Shown here piece after piece: positions 1 to 9,276 of a stretch of DNA of 64,000 nucleotides. Origin of the DNA: Nocardia sp. NBC_00565 (lineage in GTDB: Bacteria > Actinomycetota > Actinomycetes > Mycobacteriales > Mycobacteriaceae); assembly GCF_036345915.1 (NCBI RefSeq), contig NZ_CP107785.1, forward strand, positions 9,424,001 to 9,488,000, in the 5' to 3' direction. The first letter of the stretch is position 1. Every line of letters starts with the position of its first letter. A program made the translations under genes and the position numbers. The notes beneath the pieces are model-generated. The model was not told the DNA's origin. It did no database searches and worked only from the letters and a program-made list of their open reading frames with translations.

Positions 1-761
1 ATGTTGTCGCGGCCGGTCCCGAGGATTTGGATACCGGCCTCCAGGTAGGCGCCCGCGGTGGAGAGCGCCCGAGCCGGTCCACCGCTGGGCAGCGAACCGG
101 TGTTGTAGCTGGTGAACGAAGGCACTCCGGACTCGATGTCCTGTTCCAGTGCCACCGTCCGGAACGCGGACGACTCGTGGCCGCAGACATATGTTGCTCC
201 GATTGCCCCGCTGGGGGTGCTCCAGCGCAGGGTCGCTGGAGCCGGCGGCTGGAGGATCGTGGTTCGGGGAATGCTGACTGTGGCCACCGTGAACGTCGTG
301 GACCAAGTCTGGCGAGCGGTGCCCCTGATGATGACCTGTGTTGGAGTGGCCGAAATGGTGGTGGCATCGACGGTCCATGAACCGAAGTACGAGGTCACGC
401 CGCCGGAAATGGTGTAGTAGTCACCACTCAACTTGCCGAGCGGTGTGTTGCCGTCCACGTCGACTCGCAGTTCGAGCTGGAAACCTGTGATCGGCGAACG
501 ATATCGACCGCTGACCTTTTGAACGAGAAGGCCGGCTCGTTGCTCTGTGCGCCTCGCAGCTTCGTCGCGCTCGAGTGTCGTAGGCGGCTCTTGCTCTGCC
601 TCCGGTTCGAGGAGGGCGACCCCGGCGCCGGCCGGGTCGGTCGCAGACGACAGCCCTGCCTCGACAGCCCATTTCGACCGTGCGGCGTCGAGCTTCGCTG
701 AATCGATGTCGACCGTATTCTCTTCTGCCGGCACTGCATTCGGATCGATCACAGAGGTCAT
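1..761 (-). CDS. Partial hypothetical protein (C-terminus beyond window)
   Basis: An open minus-strand frame runs without a stop from an ATG at 761-759 to the left edge, giving 253 residues of the N-terminal part. AAGGAG lies about 9 bases before the ATG, which supports the start. The first ~80 residues are acidic and look disordered. They are followed by a beta-rich section with the phrase FQLELRVDVDGNTPLGKLSG (about residues 95-114), then alternating hydrophobic strands rich in Thr and Val. No signal peptide or membrane segment is visible. I do not recognise the family with confidence. The strand-rich part resembles N-terminal regions of large actinobacterial proteins that continue into a hydrolase domain, but that is a guess. 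The gene is separated from the DUF2235 gene by ~580 bp and transcribed divergently from it. Confidence 0.75.
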   Translation of the reverse strand, partial: MTSVIDPNAVPAEENTVDIDSAKLDAARSKWAVEAGLSSATDPAGAGVALLEPEAEQEPPTTLERDEAARRTEQRAGLLVQKVSGRYRSPITGFQLELRVDVDGNTPLGKLSGDYYTISGGVTSYFGSWTVDATTISATPTQVIIRGTARQTWSTTFTVATVSIPRTTILQPPAPATLRWSTPSGAIGATYVCGHESSAFRTVALEQDIESGVPSFTSYNTGSLPSGGPARALSTAGAYLEAGIQILGTGRDN

Positions 762-1342
762 ATCTGTCGCTCCTTGCGTGCTCAGAGGGTGAGTGATTGC
801 TCGCTGGTTTCGTGAGCGCGTCGTCGCCCGCCGGTGGAAGTCCGGTGTGGGTAGCTATCAGGAGGACCGGCGATTCAACCGCTCGGGAACCGGCAGAGCC
901 AAGGCCTACCGTTAGTGATCACGCTCCTCCAGTTCGCGACTCAACGCGGTGGGTGTGACGCGATGCGGAAAAAACGTTTCCGGGTGGCTCGGTTTTCACA
1001 TCCAGGTGGGGCTGGGCGCTCGTCACAGATCTGTCCGCAAATATCGGACAGGCAGGGAATGTGGCCACGTCATCATAGATATTGCAGCTCGAGCTAGCGG
1101 ATTGATGCTACCCAGCTATCGTCGCGGAGTCACCGTTTGTCGCTGAGATGGGATGAGCCGATCGCAGCGCAAGCTGTTTCGATGCTTAACGACCAGTGAC
1201 AACCGCGCATTCGTCAGAGCAGGATGAACAGACCGGTCTTTCGGGTTTGTCGCCAATAGATGGGGATCCAACAGTGGCGGCGGCAAGGATCCACAACCGT
1301 TCACACCACTCCACCGGAATCATCTGCGTACCAGGAGGTGCA
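762..1342. other. Intergenic region, no gene recognised
   Basis: This region lies between two divergent genes and must hold both promoters. Short open frames exist on both strands, but none has a good ribosome binding site together with recognisable protein sequence. An AT-richer patch around 1060-1130 could be promoter DNA. Nothing else was seen. Confidence 0.5.
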
Positions 1343-2917
1343 ATGATGCGTCGGCTCGTCATGTGCTGCGATGGCACTTGGAACACGCTGGGCCAGTTGG
1401 CGGTGACGAATGTGCGCCGTTTCTACAACGCCCTCGCCGATACCACGAAGGACGGGGAGGAACAGCTGAGGCGGTACCGGCCCGGAGTCGGGACCGAGAG
1501 CGGTGGTCTGGCCGGCTGGCTGTTGGGAGGAGTCGCCGGGGTCGGGTTGTCGAGCAACGTGATGGACGCCTACCACTGGCTCACCACCACCTACCGGCCT
1601 GGGGACAGAATCGCGCTGTTCGGTTTCAGTCGCGGCGCCTACACCGCACGCAGCCTCGCCGGGCTGATCGCGGCGTGCGGGCTGATCGATACCACGTGCT
1701 CGGACGAAGACGAGGTCTGGCGTCAGATCCGGCATGTGTACCAGCGGCGTTACCGCCAGCGGCGGGACGCCGATCGAGGGTGGCGCGACACTCTCCGATT
1801 CACCTACGACCCGGAGCAGGCCGATGCGATTCCGGTGGACTTCATCGGAGTGTGGGACACCGTCGGAGCGCTGGGTATCCCGGACAACCTGGGCTGGCTC
1901 AACCTGTTGGACCCCGCCCGCCGGCATGCCTTCCACGATGTGCGGCTCAATCCGGCTGTGCGCCACGGTCGCCACGCGGTGGCGCTCGACGAGCAGCGGG
2001 GGCCGTTCACTCCGACGTTGTGGTCGGACCCGGCGCCGAACCAGGACATCAAGCAAGTGTGGTTCCCGGGCAGCCACCTGGATGTGGGTGGCGGCCACCC
2101 GGAGACGGGCCTGAGCGACGGCGCGCTGAAATGGATGATCGACGAGTCACGCGCCGCGATCGGACTCGAATTCAGCAAGGAGGTCGAGGACCAGATACGG
2201 CCCGACGCGCTCGGCACGCTGCACGATGACAACCAAGGCGTCTACGGCTTGCTCGAGCCGTTGTACGAACCCCTTGTCCGCCCGCTACTGGAGTCTATTT
2301 GCGAGCCGCGACCCCGCGCCGCCCCGGTGATCGACAAGGACGGGAACAACACCTTGCTGCACCGGTCGGTGTATAAGCGTCACCAGACTCCACCGATCAC
2401 CAGCGGCCCGTACCGGCGCACGCGGACACTCGCACCAGGTGAGTCCAGCACGGTCAGCGTGTCCGCCCGTGATCCGTGGAACTGGACGGGCCTCTACCTC
2501 GAAGCCGGTGACTACACCTTCGCTGCGGCGGGTCGGTGGACGGATCTCAACATCGCGTCCGGGCCCGCCGGCACCACCGGCTGGCACCGCTTCCGACCCG
2601 GCGAGGTTTTGCGCTTGGCCGCCACGCTGGTCGGTCAGGGCGAGCGGTTGTTCCAGCGCGTGACCCGCAACCCGAGGGCCAACTTCCTGCTGACCCGCCG
2701 GGACGAAGGCATGCCATGGATGTCGCTGATCGGCGTCGTCGCCAATGACGCGATCCCGCTCGACGGTGCGCAGGCCCTCCACCAGCGCATCGCCATCGGC
2801 GCGGGAACCAACCAGCGGATATGCCACTCCGGGTACCTGTACGCCTTCGCCAACGACGCCTGGAGCTTCTACGACAACAACCGGGGCAGTGTAGAACTCG
2901 AGGTGACCAGGAATTAG
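1343..2917 (+). CDS. DUF2235 (Tle1-like) alpha/beta hydrolase with LecA/PA-IL-like C-terminal domain
   Basis: This is a 524-residue protein. The start at 1343 is chosen because AGGAGG lies just upstream and the DUF2235 opening (RRLVMCCDGTWNT) follows at once; an upstream in-frame start at 1196 lacks this support. GFSRG at residues 94-98 is the nucleophile elbow (Ser96). DVGGGH near residue 250 fits the late catalytic region of Tle1-like lipases. The last ~150 residues form a separate beta domain. Phrases such as WTGLYLEAGDYTFAAAGRW and YAFANDAWSFYDNNRGSVEL match the pattern of the Pseudomonas LecA (PA-IL) galactose-binding fold. DUF2235 proteins are predicted lipases or phospholipases. A sugar- or lipid-directed hydrolase is inferred. 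No secretion signal is seen. Confidence 0.88.
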   Translation: MMRRLVMCCDGTWNTLGQLAVTNVRRFYNALADTTKDGEEQLRRYRPGVGTESGGLAGWLLGGVAGVGLSSNVMDAYHWLTTTYRPGDRIALFGFSRGAYTARSLAGLIAACGLIDTTCSDEDEVWRQIRHVYQRRYRQRRDADRGWRDTLRFTYDPEQADAIPVDFIGVWDTVGALGIPDNLGWLNLLDPARRHAFHDVRLNPAVRHGRHAVALDEQRGPFTPTLWSDPAPNQDIKQVWFPGSHLDVGGGHPETGLSDGALKWMIDESRAAIGLEFSKEVEDQIRPDALGTLHDDNQGVYGLLEPLYEPLVRPLLESICEPRPRAAPVIDKDGNNTLLHRSVYKRHQTPPITSGPYRRTRTLAPGESSTVSVSARDPWNWTGLYLEAGDYTFAAAGRWTDLNIASGPAGTTGWHRFRPGEVLRLAATLVGQGERLFQRVTRNPRANFLLTRRDEGMPWMSLIGVVANDAIPLDGAQALHQRIAIGAGTNQRICHSGYLYAFANDAWSFYDNNRGSVELEVTRN

Positions 2918-3109
2918 GAAGGAGTGACGGCGGGGATCCCGCACGGTGCCGCCCCAGCCGGACGTCGAGCAGTCCCCCGGTCCGCGCGGCCTAACCCGCC
3001 CGAGCGTGTCCGTGCGCTGCGGCCGAACTCATTCGGTCGTCGGGGCGCCGCCCGGTTCCGAGCAACCGGGCACTGTGATCAGTCTGCTCTGCAGAATGCG
3101 CGAGGGTTC

Positions 3110-3247
3110 TCATTCGATGCTTGTGCGGTCGCTCAGCAAGACGGCGTCACGGTGACAGTGTTCGCGTTTGACGTCAGAGGTGGACGGATCAGGCACATCT
3201 GGGTGGTGCGCAACCCAGAGAAACTCCGTTGCTGGGCAACGGGCTGA
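3110..3247 (+). pseudogene. ECF41/SigJ-type sigma factor C-terminal relic
   Basis: The last ~35 codons before the stop at 3247 read as the typical end of an ECF41/SigJ sigma factor: a SnoaL-like strand (VTVFAFDVRGGRI) then the signature IWVVRNPEKLR. The sigma-2 and sigma-4 regions are absent upstream, and the upstream sequence in this frame is unlike protein, so only the tail of the gene survives. It ends 3 bases before the next gene. Confidence 0.6.
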
Positions 3248-3250
3248 CGT

Positions 3251-3997
3251 GTGCCTTCCTATCGGCTCCACTTGACCGTGCCGTACATCGGGGTCCGCCT
3301 GGGCGAGTTCCGGATGGGCGTGTGCATGATGCGGTCGGCGAATGGAGCGGATTTTCGGGCAGCACGATCCGGTTATGTCGATAGTCTGATCGGTGTGACC
3401 GCTCCAGGGAGTTTCGATGCGCTCGAATTCGCACGCGCTCAGCTACATTCGGCTGCCCGCGACCTGGAAGGTAGCGACATCGCGCCCGAGTTGCGAGTTC
3501 AGCTCGGATTACTTGCCGCCCAAGTAGCGCTCGCCGAGCGACTCGCGCCCGGAGTTGCCGCTGCCGCTGCTGCCGACGACGAGAGCGAGGCGCCACCACT
3601 TCCTGGGTCTGATCCGCTGACGGCGCGGGTCAACGTCGGGTGGGGGCGTGAGGTCGAATGGGTTGTCTGGGACGTCGACCTGATCGTCGGGATCCTTCAA
3701 GGTGCGACTTCTGCGTCGCTCGGTCTGGTGCGAGCACTTGCCGCCGAGGGCGGCACAGCAACCGTTAACCGGCTGTGCGAGCTCACCGGCCGAGAGACTT
3801 TGCACGACATGACCCAGTCCCTGAACGTCGCGGGCCAGCGCGAGACGCGGCTCCCCGAGAAACGGCTCATCCAAGCCCAGCGCTACCCCCATAGCGCCTC
3901 CAAGGTCGTCGGGTACTCGTTTCCGGAAGGCACGACACCGTTGTTCGCGGCAGCTCTGGAGCGCTTCGATGCATGGGAAATCAGTGTCGATGGGTGA
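3251..3997 (+). CDS. Hypothetical protein, possible winged-helix C-terminus
   Basis: The frame is 248 codons and opens with GTG at 3251; ATG codons at 3317 and 3326 are alternative starts and would give ~226 or ~223 residues. The N-terminal half is helical and rich in Ala and Leu, with a run of five alanines near residue 105. The second half (LGLVRALAAEGGTATVNRLCELTGRETL, broken here as LGLVRALAAEGG then TVNRLCELTG) has the spacing of a winged-helix DNA-binding domain, followed by a lysine/arginine-rich stretch and a compact end. No membrane segment or signal peptide is seen. I do not recognise the family. A regulatory role is only suggested by the helix-turn-helix-like pattern. Confidence 0.55.
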   Translation: MPSYRLHLTVPYIGVRLGEFRMGVCMMRSANGADFRAARSGYVDSLIGVTAPGSFDALEFARAQLHSAARDLEGSDIAPELRVQLGLLAAQVALAERLAPGVAAAAAADDESEAPPLPGSDPLTARVNVGWGREVEWVVWDVDLIVGILQGATSASLGLVRALAAEGGTATVNRLCELTGRETLHDMTQSLNVAGQRETRLPEKRLIQAQRYPHSASKVVGYSFPEGTTPLFAAALERFDAWEISVDG

Positions 3998-4876
3998 GTG
4001 AGCCGAGCGCGGGATCGAGGAGGATGGCGAGATCCTCGTATTTGGTTGCGCTCTAACGGTTTTGGCTTGTGCGGGCTGAATAGCTGAATGAAGCGGTGGC
4101 GTGGAGGGTCGACTGCCGTGTCTGTTCGGGTGCCGCGCCTTCTCGGCGACTGCTGTTGCGGTGTGTGGATCATCTAGTCGTGGGTGTTGTTTGCCGTGCC
4201 GGGTTGTGACCGGACCGCGGGTGCGCACCGATACCGACGAGCCCGTGTGACCCGAGGTGCGCGGCGGTGTTCTGCGGCATCTGGTTCCACTGCAACGGCG
4301 CCGCGAGCCGCCACGTCTCTGGCGGTTGCTGCGCCTACACCTGCTGCACAGGCCACTTCTCGTCTGCTCGGACTCCGACACCGGGCCGCAAACTCCCTGG
4401 ATGAGTGGCGAAATGCAGGCGCACCTGCGATTTCCTATGAAATTTCCGCGTTTCCTCTATGCACCGTTAACTGATCGTGCGTAAACTGTGACCAAACTGA
4501 AATGAAAATGGACGGCCGGAAGGTCGGTAGCCCTGCGGATACTCGGTCGAAGCGACCGTACATCCGGCAATCTGCCCGCGAGGTCAGCAAGCAGAAAATC
4601 CGCAATCGACTCGCGATCTGCAGTCTTCCGTCCGTCACCGCAACGAGGACGTTGAGACCCCTGCGACATCGCGGTCCGTCACGATAGCCGCGCGATTGCG
4701 TGACGTCGCCGCAGAGCTGAGCGTCCCCATAACACCAGAACTGTTGCATCGGCGAGCCTCAGCGGCTCTTGGCCCCAGGGCCGTGCTGTCCGGCCGCGCT
4801 GCCGGAACCCGAACCCCATCTTCCTAGATCAAGAAACCGATCCACAAGATAACTACCGTCACCAAAGGAGCTGGCA
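3998..4876. other. Intergenic region, no gene recognised
   Basis: About 880 bp contain no convincing gene. Short open frames overlap on both strands. One plus-strand frame near 4261-4396 would encode a Cys-rich peptide (GGCCAYTCCTGHF), but it lacks ATG and a ribosome binding site. AAAGGAG at the right end belongs to the next gene. Confidence 0.5.
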
Positions 4877-5221
4877 ATGCACAAGACAGTCGAAAACGCA
4901 CTACATCAGGATTTCAATCGCTGGACCGAACTGGTCGACCGCGCCGCACACGGTGAGAACGAAGTCGAGAGGGAGAAACCGGCTTTGGCTGCGGCGGAGC
5001 TGGAAGAGAGGTGGATCCACACCGCCGCCGAAGACTGGAGAATCCTGCACGACCAATGGTGCGAAAGAATCGACCGGATGCGAACAAGTGTGAAGTCTGA
5101 AATACGCTCTGCTTCGATGCGGATCGCCGAAGCGAACTGCGCATGTGAACATCGAGGCACCTACGAGCTCGAGCGGTTTGGTACCGGTGACGTCGCAGGT
5201 GGGTGTGCACCGGCTCGTTGA
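4877..5221 (+). CDS. Small hypothetical helical protein
   Basis: This gives 114 residues from an ATG with AAAGGAG about 7 bases upstream, one of the clearer ribosome binding sites in this stretch. The protein is strongly charged and predicted to be helical (ENEVEREKPALAAAELEERW, then AEDWRILHDQWCERI), with a more irregular last 25 residues that may come from readthrough into unrelated sequence. No membrane segment or known domain is seen. There is no co-directional neighbour, so context gives no clue to function. Confidence 0.5.
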   Translation: MHKTVENALHQDFNRWTELVDRAAHGENEVEREKPALAAAELEERWIHTAAEDWRILHDQWCERIDRMRTSVKSEIRSASMRIAEANCACEHRGTYELERFGTGDVAGGCAPAR

Positions 5222-5919
5222 CGAGTCGCCGTCTCACACATGCAGCGGAGAGTTCGGCGAGCAGCGCACGACCGACGCGCAACAGCGTCTCCAGAATGCC
5301 GACCGCGTCCGATCCAGTAGCCTCGCGTTGACCAATTCGCCAACACATAAAGGTAGGCGAGTTCACCATCGGCCCAGTTGCCGCCGGCTTCGGTGTGGCG
5401 CATCCGCAGACTACGAGCAGGCAGCTCATTCCCTCACCGATCAGGTCAGGCGCGCCAGTGCAACCAACTTCGTCGAAGGGCCTCGAGCGATTCTGGTGCC
5501 GACGCGCCGAGCCGAGGAGAGCATCGTTATCTTCCGGAGGCTATTGGAAGAGTTGCTCCTGCAGCCCCCGTAGGAGCGGAACTCCATGGAGGCCGCGGGT
5601 GTGTGTCTCGGCTTGGAGGCGCAGATTCGGATTGATCTGGACCGTCCGATCCTCTCGGGGTGTGGTGGTTACCTACGAGATGCGAAGCGGGCGGCAAAGT
5701 TCGAACGGCAACCTACGTTCCGGGGGTAAGGGAGTCGGCCGGCTCGGTGACAAGCGCCTTCGCCCTCGATCAGAAGTCCGACGATGTCGGAGCAATCGGT
5801 GCCTCCACCATTGCGGACACTGCCAATGTGGCGAAATCTAGCCGCGTGCCACGTGCCTAGACGACCGCTAGCAGCGGGTTTGTCCTTCGGAGGCGGGTTC
5901 GGCCCCGGTATCTCGAGGG
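5222..5919. other. Intergenic region, no gene recognised
   Basis: About 700 bp between a small plus-strand gene and the convergent AraC gene. Several short overlapping frames exist. One at 5586-5729 would give a 47-residue peptide opening MEAAGVCLGLEAQIRIDL, but I see no ribosome binding site or family match. The region looks like decayed coding DNA, though no parent gene could be named. Confidence 0.45.
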
Positions 5920-7008
5920 TCAGCGTCTTGCCGACGCGCGTTCGGTGCTGGGGGACTTCCCGGTCCAGCGTTGGTACGCGCGGCGGAACTGGCGGCTGTC
6001 GCTGAATCCGACCTCGGTGGCGACAGTGGCGACCGGGATGTTGGATTCACGCAACAGTACCGTCGCACGCTGCATACGGACCCGGTCACGAATCTCACCG
6101 AACTTCAGACCGGCCTCGGTCAGCCGCCGGTGCAAAGTACGCTCACTGATCGCCAGCCGGTCGGCGGTTTGCGCCATTGTCACCGGGTGTCGCAGATTCT
6201 CCCGTAGTACGCCTACGACAGCGGCCACCGTGTCGGGGCCATGGCCTTCCGCGTCGGCCAACTGACGTGCCGCCTCGACGGCGATCGCGAATTGGGCGGG
6301 GTTGGCGGTCGGAATCGGGCGGTCCAGTAGTTCGGTGTCGAACCACATGCGCACGTGTTGCGCGCCGAACTGAATCGGACATTGGAAGTACCGACGGTAG
6401 ACGTCGGCGTATGTGGGCGCCGGGTAGGCGAATTCCATCCGCTTCGGCCGGAGTTGGCTGCCGAACGCCGCACGCAGCAACGCGACGATCGACGCGCAGG
6501 CCTCTTCGCTCAAGAAGGGCAGCAGCTCGGCATCCGGGCTGCGCTCTAACAGCCTTATTTCGAATTCGTCTGTGCTGTATTCGATTTCGTAGTTCACCAG
6601 GCTCCCAGCCGCCTGGTGTAGGCGTACGCCGACCGCCATCGCCTCTGCGCCGGAGCTGGAGGATCGAACGGCGAAGCCGACCAGGCCCCAGGACAACAGC
6701 ACGTCACGGGTGCCGACGCGCATTCCGACGGGCCCTGCGGGCAAGGCACGCAGGGCCCGTCGCAGAATGGTCGTTGCCTGACGGAACGACAATCGCGTCC
6801 CCGGCAGATCGATCTGGCCACGGGTCAATCCGGTGCCGGCAAGCCAGGGCTCGGTATTGGTGCCGCGCTGCTCGGCGATGTCCAAGACTCCCGCGACAAT
6901 AGTCGGCGGGATCCGCGCGTCTTGCAGTGGATCATCGGCAAGACGGTGTGCCGGCACGGCAGACGCAAGAAAAATCGAGGTCAACTGTCTGAATTGATTC
7001 GGACCCAT
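5920..7008 (-). CDS. AraC-family regulator with Arabinose_bd-type N-terminal domain
   Basis: This 362-residue protein has the layout of the OruR/VirS-type AraC regulators: an N-terminal ~200-residue sensing domain (from about residue 35, opening with PPTIVAGVLDIAEQRG) and a C-terminal double helix-turn-helix (about 260-350). The last part carries the family signature EVGFSDSRQFRRAYQRWTG. The start overlaps the end of the upstream hydrolase gene by 28 bases, so the two are probably co-transcribed, with the hydrolase a likely regulatory target or partner. The effector is unknown. These regulators often respond to fatty acids or related small molecules. Confidence 0.9.
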   Translation of the reverse strand: MGPNQFRQLTSIFLASAVPAHRLADDPLQDARIPPTIVAGVLDIAEQRGTNTEPWLAGTGLTRGQIDLPGTRLSFRQATTILRRALRALPAGPVGMRVGTRDVLLSWGLVGFAVRSSSSGAEAMAVGVRLHQAAGSLVNYEIEYSTDEFEIRLLERSPDAELLPFLSEEACASIVALLRAAFGSQLRPKRMEFAYPAPTYADVYRRYFQCPIQFGAQHVRMWFDTELLDRPIPTANPAQFAIAVEAARQLADAEGHGPDTVAAVVGVLRENLRHPVTMAQTADRLAISERTLHRRLTEAGLKFGEIRDRVRMQRATVLLRESNIPVATVATEVGFSDSRQFRRAYQRWTGKSPSTERASARR

Positions 7009-8063
7009 GATCTGATCAGGTTTGCGATCTGGTCGTTGGCTGTAGTTGCAATTCCCCAGTGGCCGGCGTTGTAGAGACGCCTCTCGATGGGAATTCCAAA
7101 TGAATCCATCGAAGCTTGAAACTCGTTGGAGAAGAACCGATCGTAGACACCTTCCAGGGTCTGCACGGGAGGGGTTCCCGCTGGGAGGCTGGTGTACCGC
7201 GGGTTCATCACACGATCTGAGAAATTGGCGGTGTACGCGAGTCCGGCATGATAGCCGTCATCGTTGGGGTGATTGGCTTCACGCGGCTCGTTCGACATCT
7301 TGTGGAGCCATCTGACGGCCTGATCGAAGATGCTCGTAGAGCGCGGTATGCGTGCCCACGTTGCGGCGACGACCGGCTTGGCTGCGAACCCCCAGAACTC
7401 TGGGATCCGTATCATCTGATTGAGGATATCCAGCAATCCGAACGGCTGATCTGCAAACGCTACATGCCTCCTGAACCAGGCGCCGAACATGTCGAACGAC
7501 GGAGCCCCGAATGTGGTGAAGGATGCTATCCGCGAGGCCAATTCCGGCTTCGTCAGCAGGTCCCACCCGATGACGCCACCGAAATCATGCCCGATGTAGT
7601 GGACCCGCTCATCCGGGGCAAAGTTGTCGACCACCGCGCTGAAATCTTCGTCGAGCCGGTCGAGAACATACGAGTCCACGTCGTCTGGTTTTCCAGAATT
7701 ACCCACACCGCGCATGTCGTAGGTGAGCACATGAAACTCGTCAACGAGCCACGGCAGGATCGGGAACCACACCGCGTGACTGTTGGGGTACCCGTGCAGC
7801 ATGACCAACGTCGGTGCCGTCCCGCGCGGTTGCCCGTATTCCTGCACCGCGATCGGAGTCCCATCCGCACTCTTCACGACGTGTTCGACCACCGGAACCG
7901 GAGGACTTGCCCGGTCGAACTGAATCGGCTCCCAGGGCGTCCGCTTGTCGCTCGGAATTGCCGGAGCGCTCGAGCGCATACGAACTGCAAGGAATGCGGC
8001 CAGCGCACTGGTGGTGGTTCCAACGAGGAGCCGTCGGCGTGTCAGCGACGGGGGATAACGCAT
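6981..8063 (-). CDS. Epoxide hydrolase-like alpha/beta hydrolase with Tat-like signal
   Basis: This is a 360-residue alpha/beta hydrolase. RRRLLVG at residues 9-15 followed by a hydrophobic stretch (to about 27) looks like a twin-arginine export signal. HGYPNS (90-95) supplies the oxyanion-hole motif. GHDFGG places Asp160 as nucleophile, typical of epoxide hydrolases and haloalkane dehalogenases rather than esterases. NAGHWG near residue 337 supplies the catalytic His. Lid residues between are consistent with epoxide hydrolases. It is the first gene of a two-gene unit with the AraC regulator. The substrate is unknown; export to the cell envelope is inferred from the signal. Confidence 0.85.
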   Translation of the reverse strand: MRYPPSLTRRRLLVGTTTSALAAFLAVRMRSSAPAIPSDKRTPWEPIQFDRASPPVPVVEHVVKSADGTPIAVQEYGQPRGTAPTLVMLHGYPNSHAVWFPILPWLVDEFHVLTYDMRGVGNSGKPDDVDSYVLDRLDEDFSAVVDNFAPDERVHYIGHDFGGVIGWDLLTKPELASRIASFTTFGAPSFDMFGAWFRRHVAFADQPFGLLDILNQMIRIPEFWGFAAKPVVAATWARIPRSTSIFDQAVRWLHKMSNEPREANHPNDDGYHAGLAYTANFSDRVMNPRYTSLPAGTPPVQTLEGVYDRFFSNEFQASMDSFGIPIERRLYNAGHWGIATTANDQIANLIRSWVRINSDS

Positions 8064-8111
8064 TGAAGTTCCTTCCTCACGGATCGATGGGTTCGAGACG
8101 TTCTGCCCGGC

Positions 8112-9170
8112 CTACGGAGCGTCGAGTGCCGCGACGATCGCCGCGGCCGCATGAAGTGTCGATGCTCGTGCGCCGGGGCTGAGTGCGGTGACATAGATGT
8201 AGGCGTGGATGAGCCCGGGGGCGCGATGCAGGGTGACGGGCACGCCGGCCTCTTTGAGTCGTGCGGCGTAGGCGATGCCTTCGTCACGTAACGGGTCGAA
8301 TCCCGCGACGGCGATATAGGCGGGCGGAAGGCCGGTGAGGTCATCGCAGAGCAGGGGTGAGGCCCGGTGGTCCAGGGCATCGTCCGGCTTGGCGAGGTAG
8401 TGGTCCTTGAACCAGCGCATTTTCTTGCGAGTGAGGTAGTAACCGTCGGCGAACTCCTCATACGAGGGGTGCTCGGTCGACAGGTCCAGCGCCGGGAAGA
8501 GAAGTGCCTGCATGCGGGGCGGGTGGGCGTGACCGCGGAGCAATTGGCTGAGAGTCGCGCTGATGTTGCCACCCGCACTGTCTCCGGCAACGACGATGCG
8601 GTCGGGGTCGATTCCCCAGCCGGCGGCATGCTCGACCGCGAAGTCCCAGGCAGCCAGTCCGTCGTCGATCGCGGCAGGGAACGGATGCTCGGGGGCGAGG
8701 CGGTAGTCGACCGAGAGCACGTCCGCCCCGGTGTGCACCGCCAGGAAGCGGACCGCGGAGTCGATATAGGCGCGGCTGCCGAGGACCCAACCGCCACCGT
8801 GGAAGAAGACGATGAGTCCGCGGGGTGCCCCGGCGTGCGCGCGGTAGCGCGTGGCGGGGATGGATCCGGCGAAACTGGGAATATGGAGGTCTTCTACGAC
8901 GGCGAACGGCGCGAAGGTGTCGGCGAAGACGGCTGCCTCGTCTTCTACCTGCTCGCGGGCCTGCTCGATGGGCTTGTCGGAGAAGTCGGCGCCAGGGAGC
9001 CTGTTCAGAATACGCAGGACCCCTGCTGCCTCGGACGCAAGTCGGTCACCGTCGGCATTGATGGGCGAATTCCGTCCGAGCAACCCGAAAGCGCGGTGCG
9101 GGATCGCCAGAGCGATTGCCCGTTCGATCCTTTGCAGTCGGGTCAGGCGTCTGTGGGTCGCTAGGCTCAT
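8112..9170 (-). CDS. HSL-family (LipR-like) carboxylesterase
   Basis: This gives 352 residues from the ATG at 9170. A further in-frame start at 9302 would overlap the upstream monooxygenase and adds non-homologous residues. HGGGW at 124-128 is the HSL oxyanion-hole motif. GDSAGG at 196-201 holds the nucleophile Ser198. FDPLRDEG (about 289-296) and LIHAY (about 319) carry the catalytic Asp and His. YRLAPEHPFPAA is a conserved HSL landmark. It lies downstream of the Baeyer-Villiger monooxygenase in the same orientation, the order of mymA and lipR in mycobacteria. An esterase acting on the ester made by the monooxygenase is a natural but unproven role. Confidence 0.9.
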   Translation of the reverse strand: MSLATHRRLTRLQRIERAIALAIPHRAFGLLGRNSPINADGDRLASEAAGVLRILNRLPGADFSDKPIEQAREQVEDEAAVFADTFAPFAVVEDLHIPSFAGSIPATRYRAHAGAPRGLIVFFHGGGWVLGSRAYIDSAVRFLAVHTGADVLSVDYRLAPEHPFPAAIDDGLAAWDFAVEHAAGWGIDPDRIVVAGDSAGGNISATLSQLLRGHAHPPRMQALLFPALDLSTEHPSYEEFADGYYLTRKKMRWFKDHYLAKPDDALDHRASPLLCDDLTGLPPAYIAVAGFDPLRDEGIAYAARLKEAGVPVTLHRAPGLIHAYIYVTALSPGARASTLHAAAAIVAALDAP

Positions 9171-9276
9171 CGGTCGTTTCTCTCTGTCTTTCGCCGCTCG
9201 GCGTTCACGAATCGGGCCGGTTCTGGTGCTGAGGCCGTCGTAGTTGCGAAGGCCCTGCTGTGGTTCAGCGACGAAG

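Noticed and set aside
4261..4396. Cys-rich peptide resembling a RiPP precursor
   Set aside because: No ATG or ribosome binding site, and no modification or transport gene nearby; chance composition is more likely.
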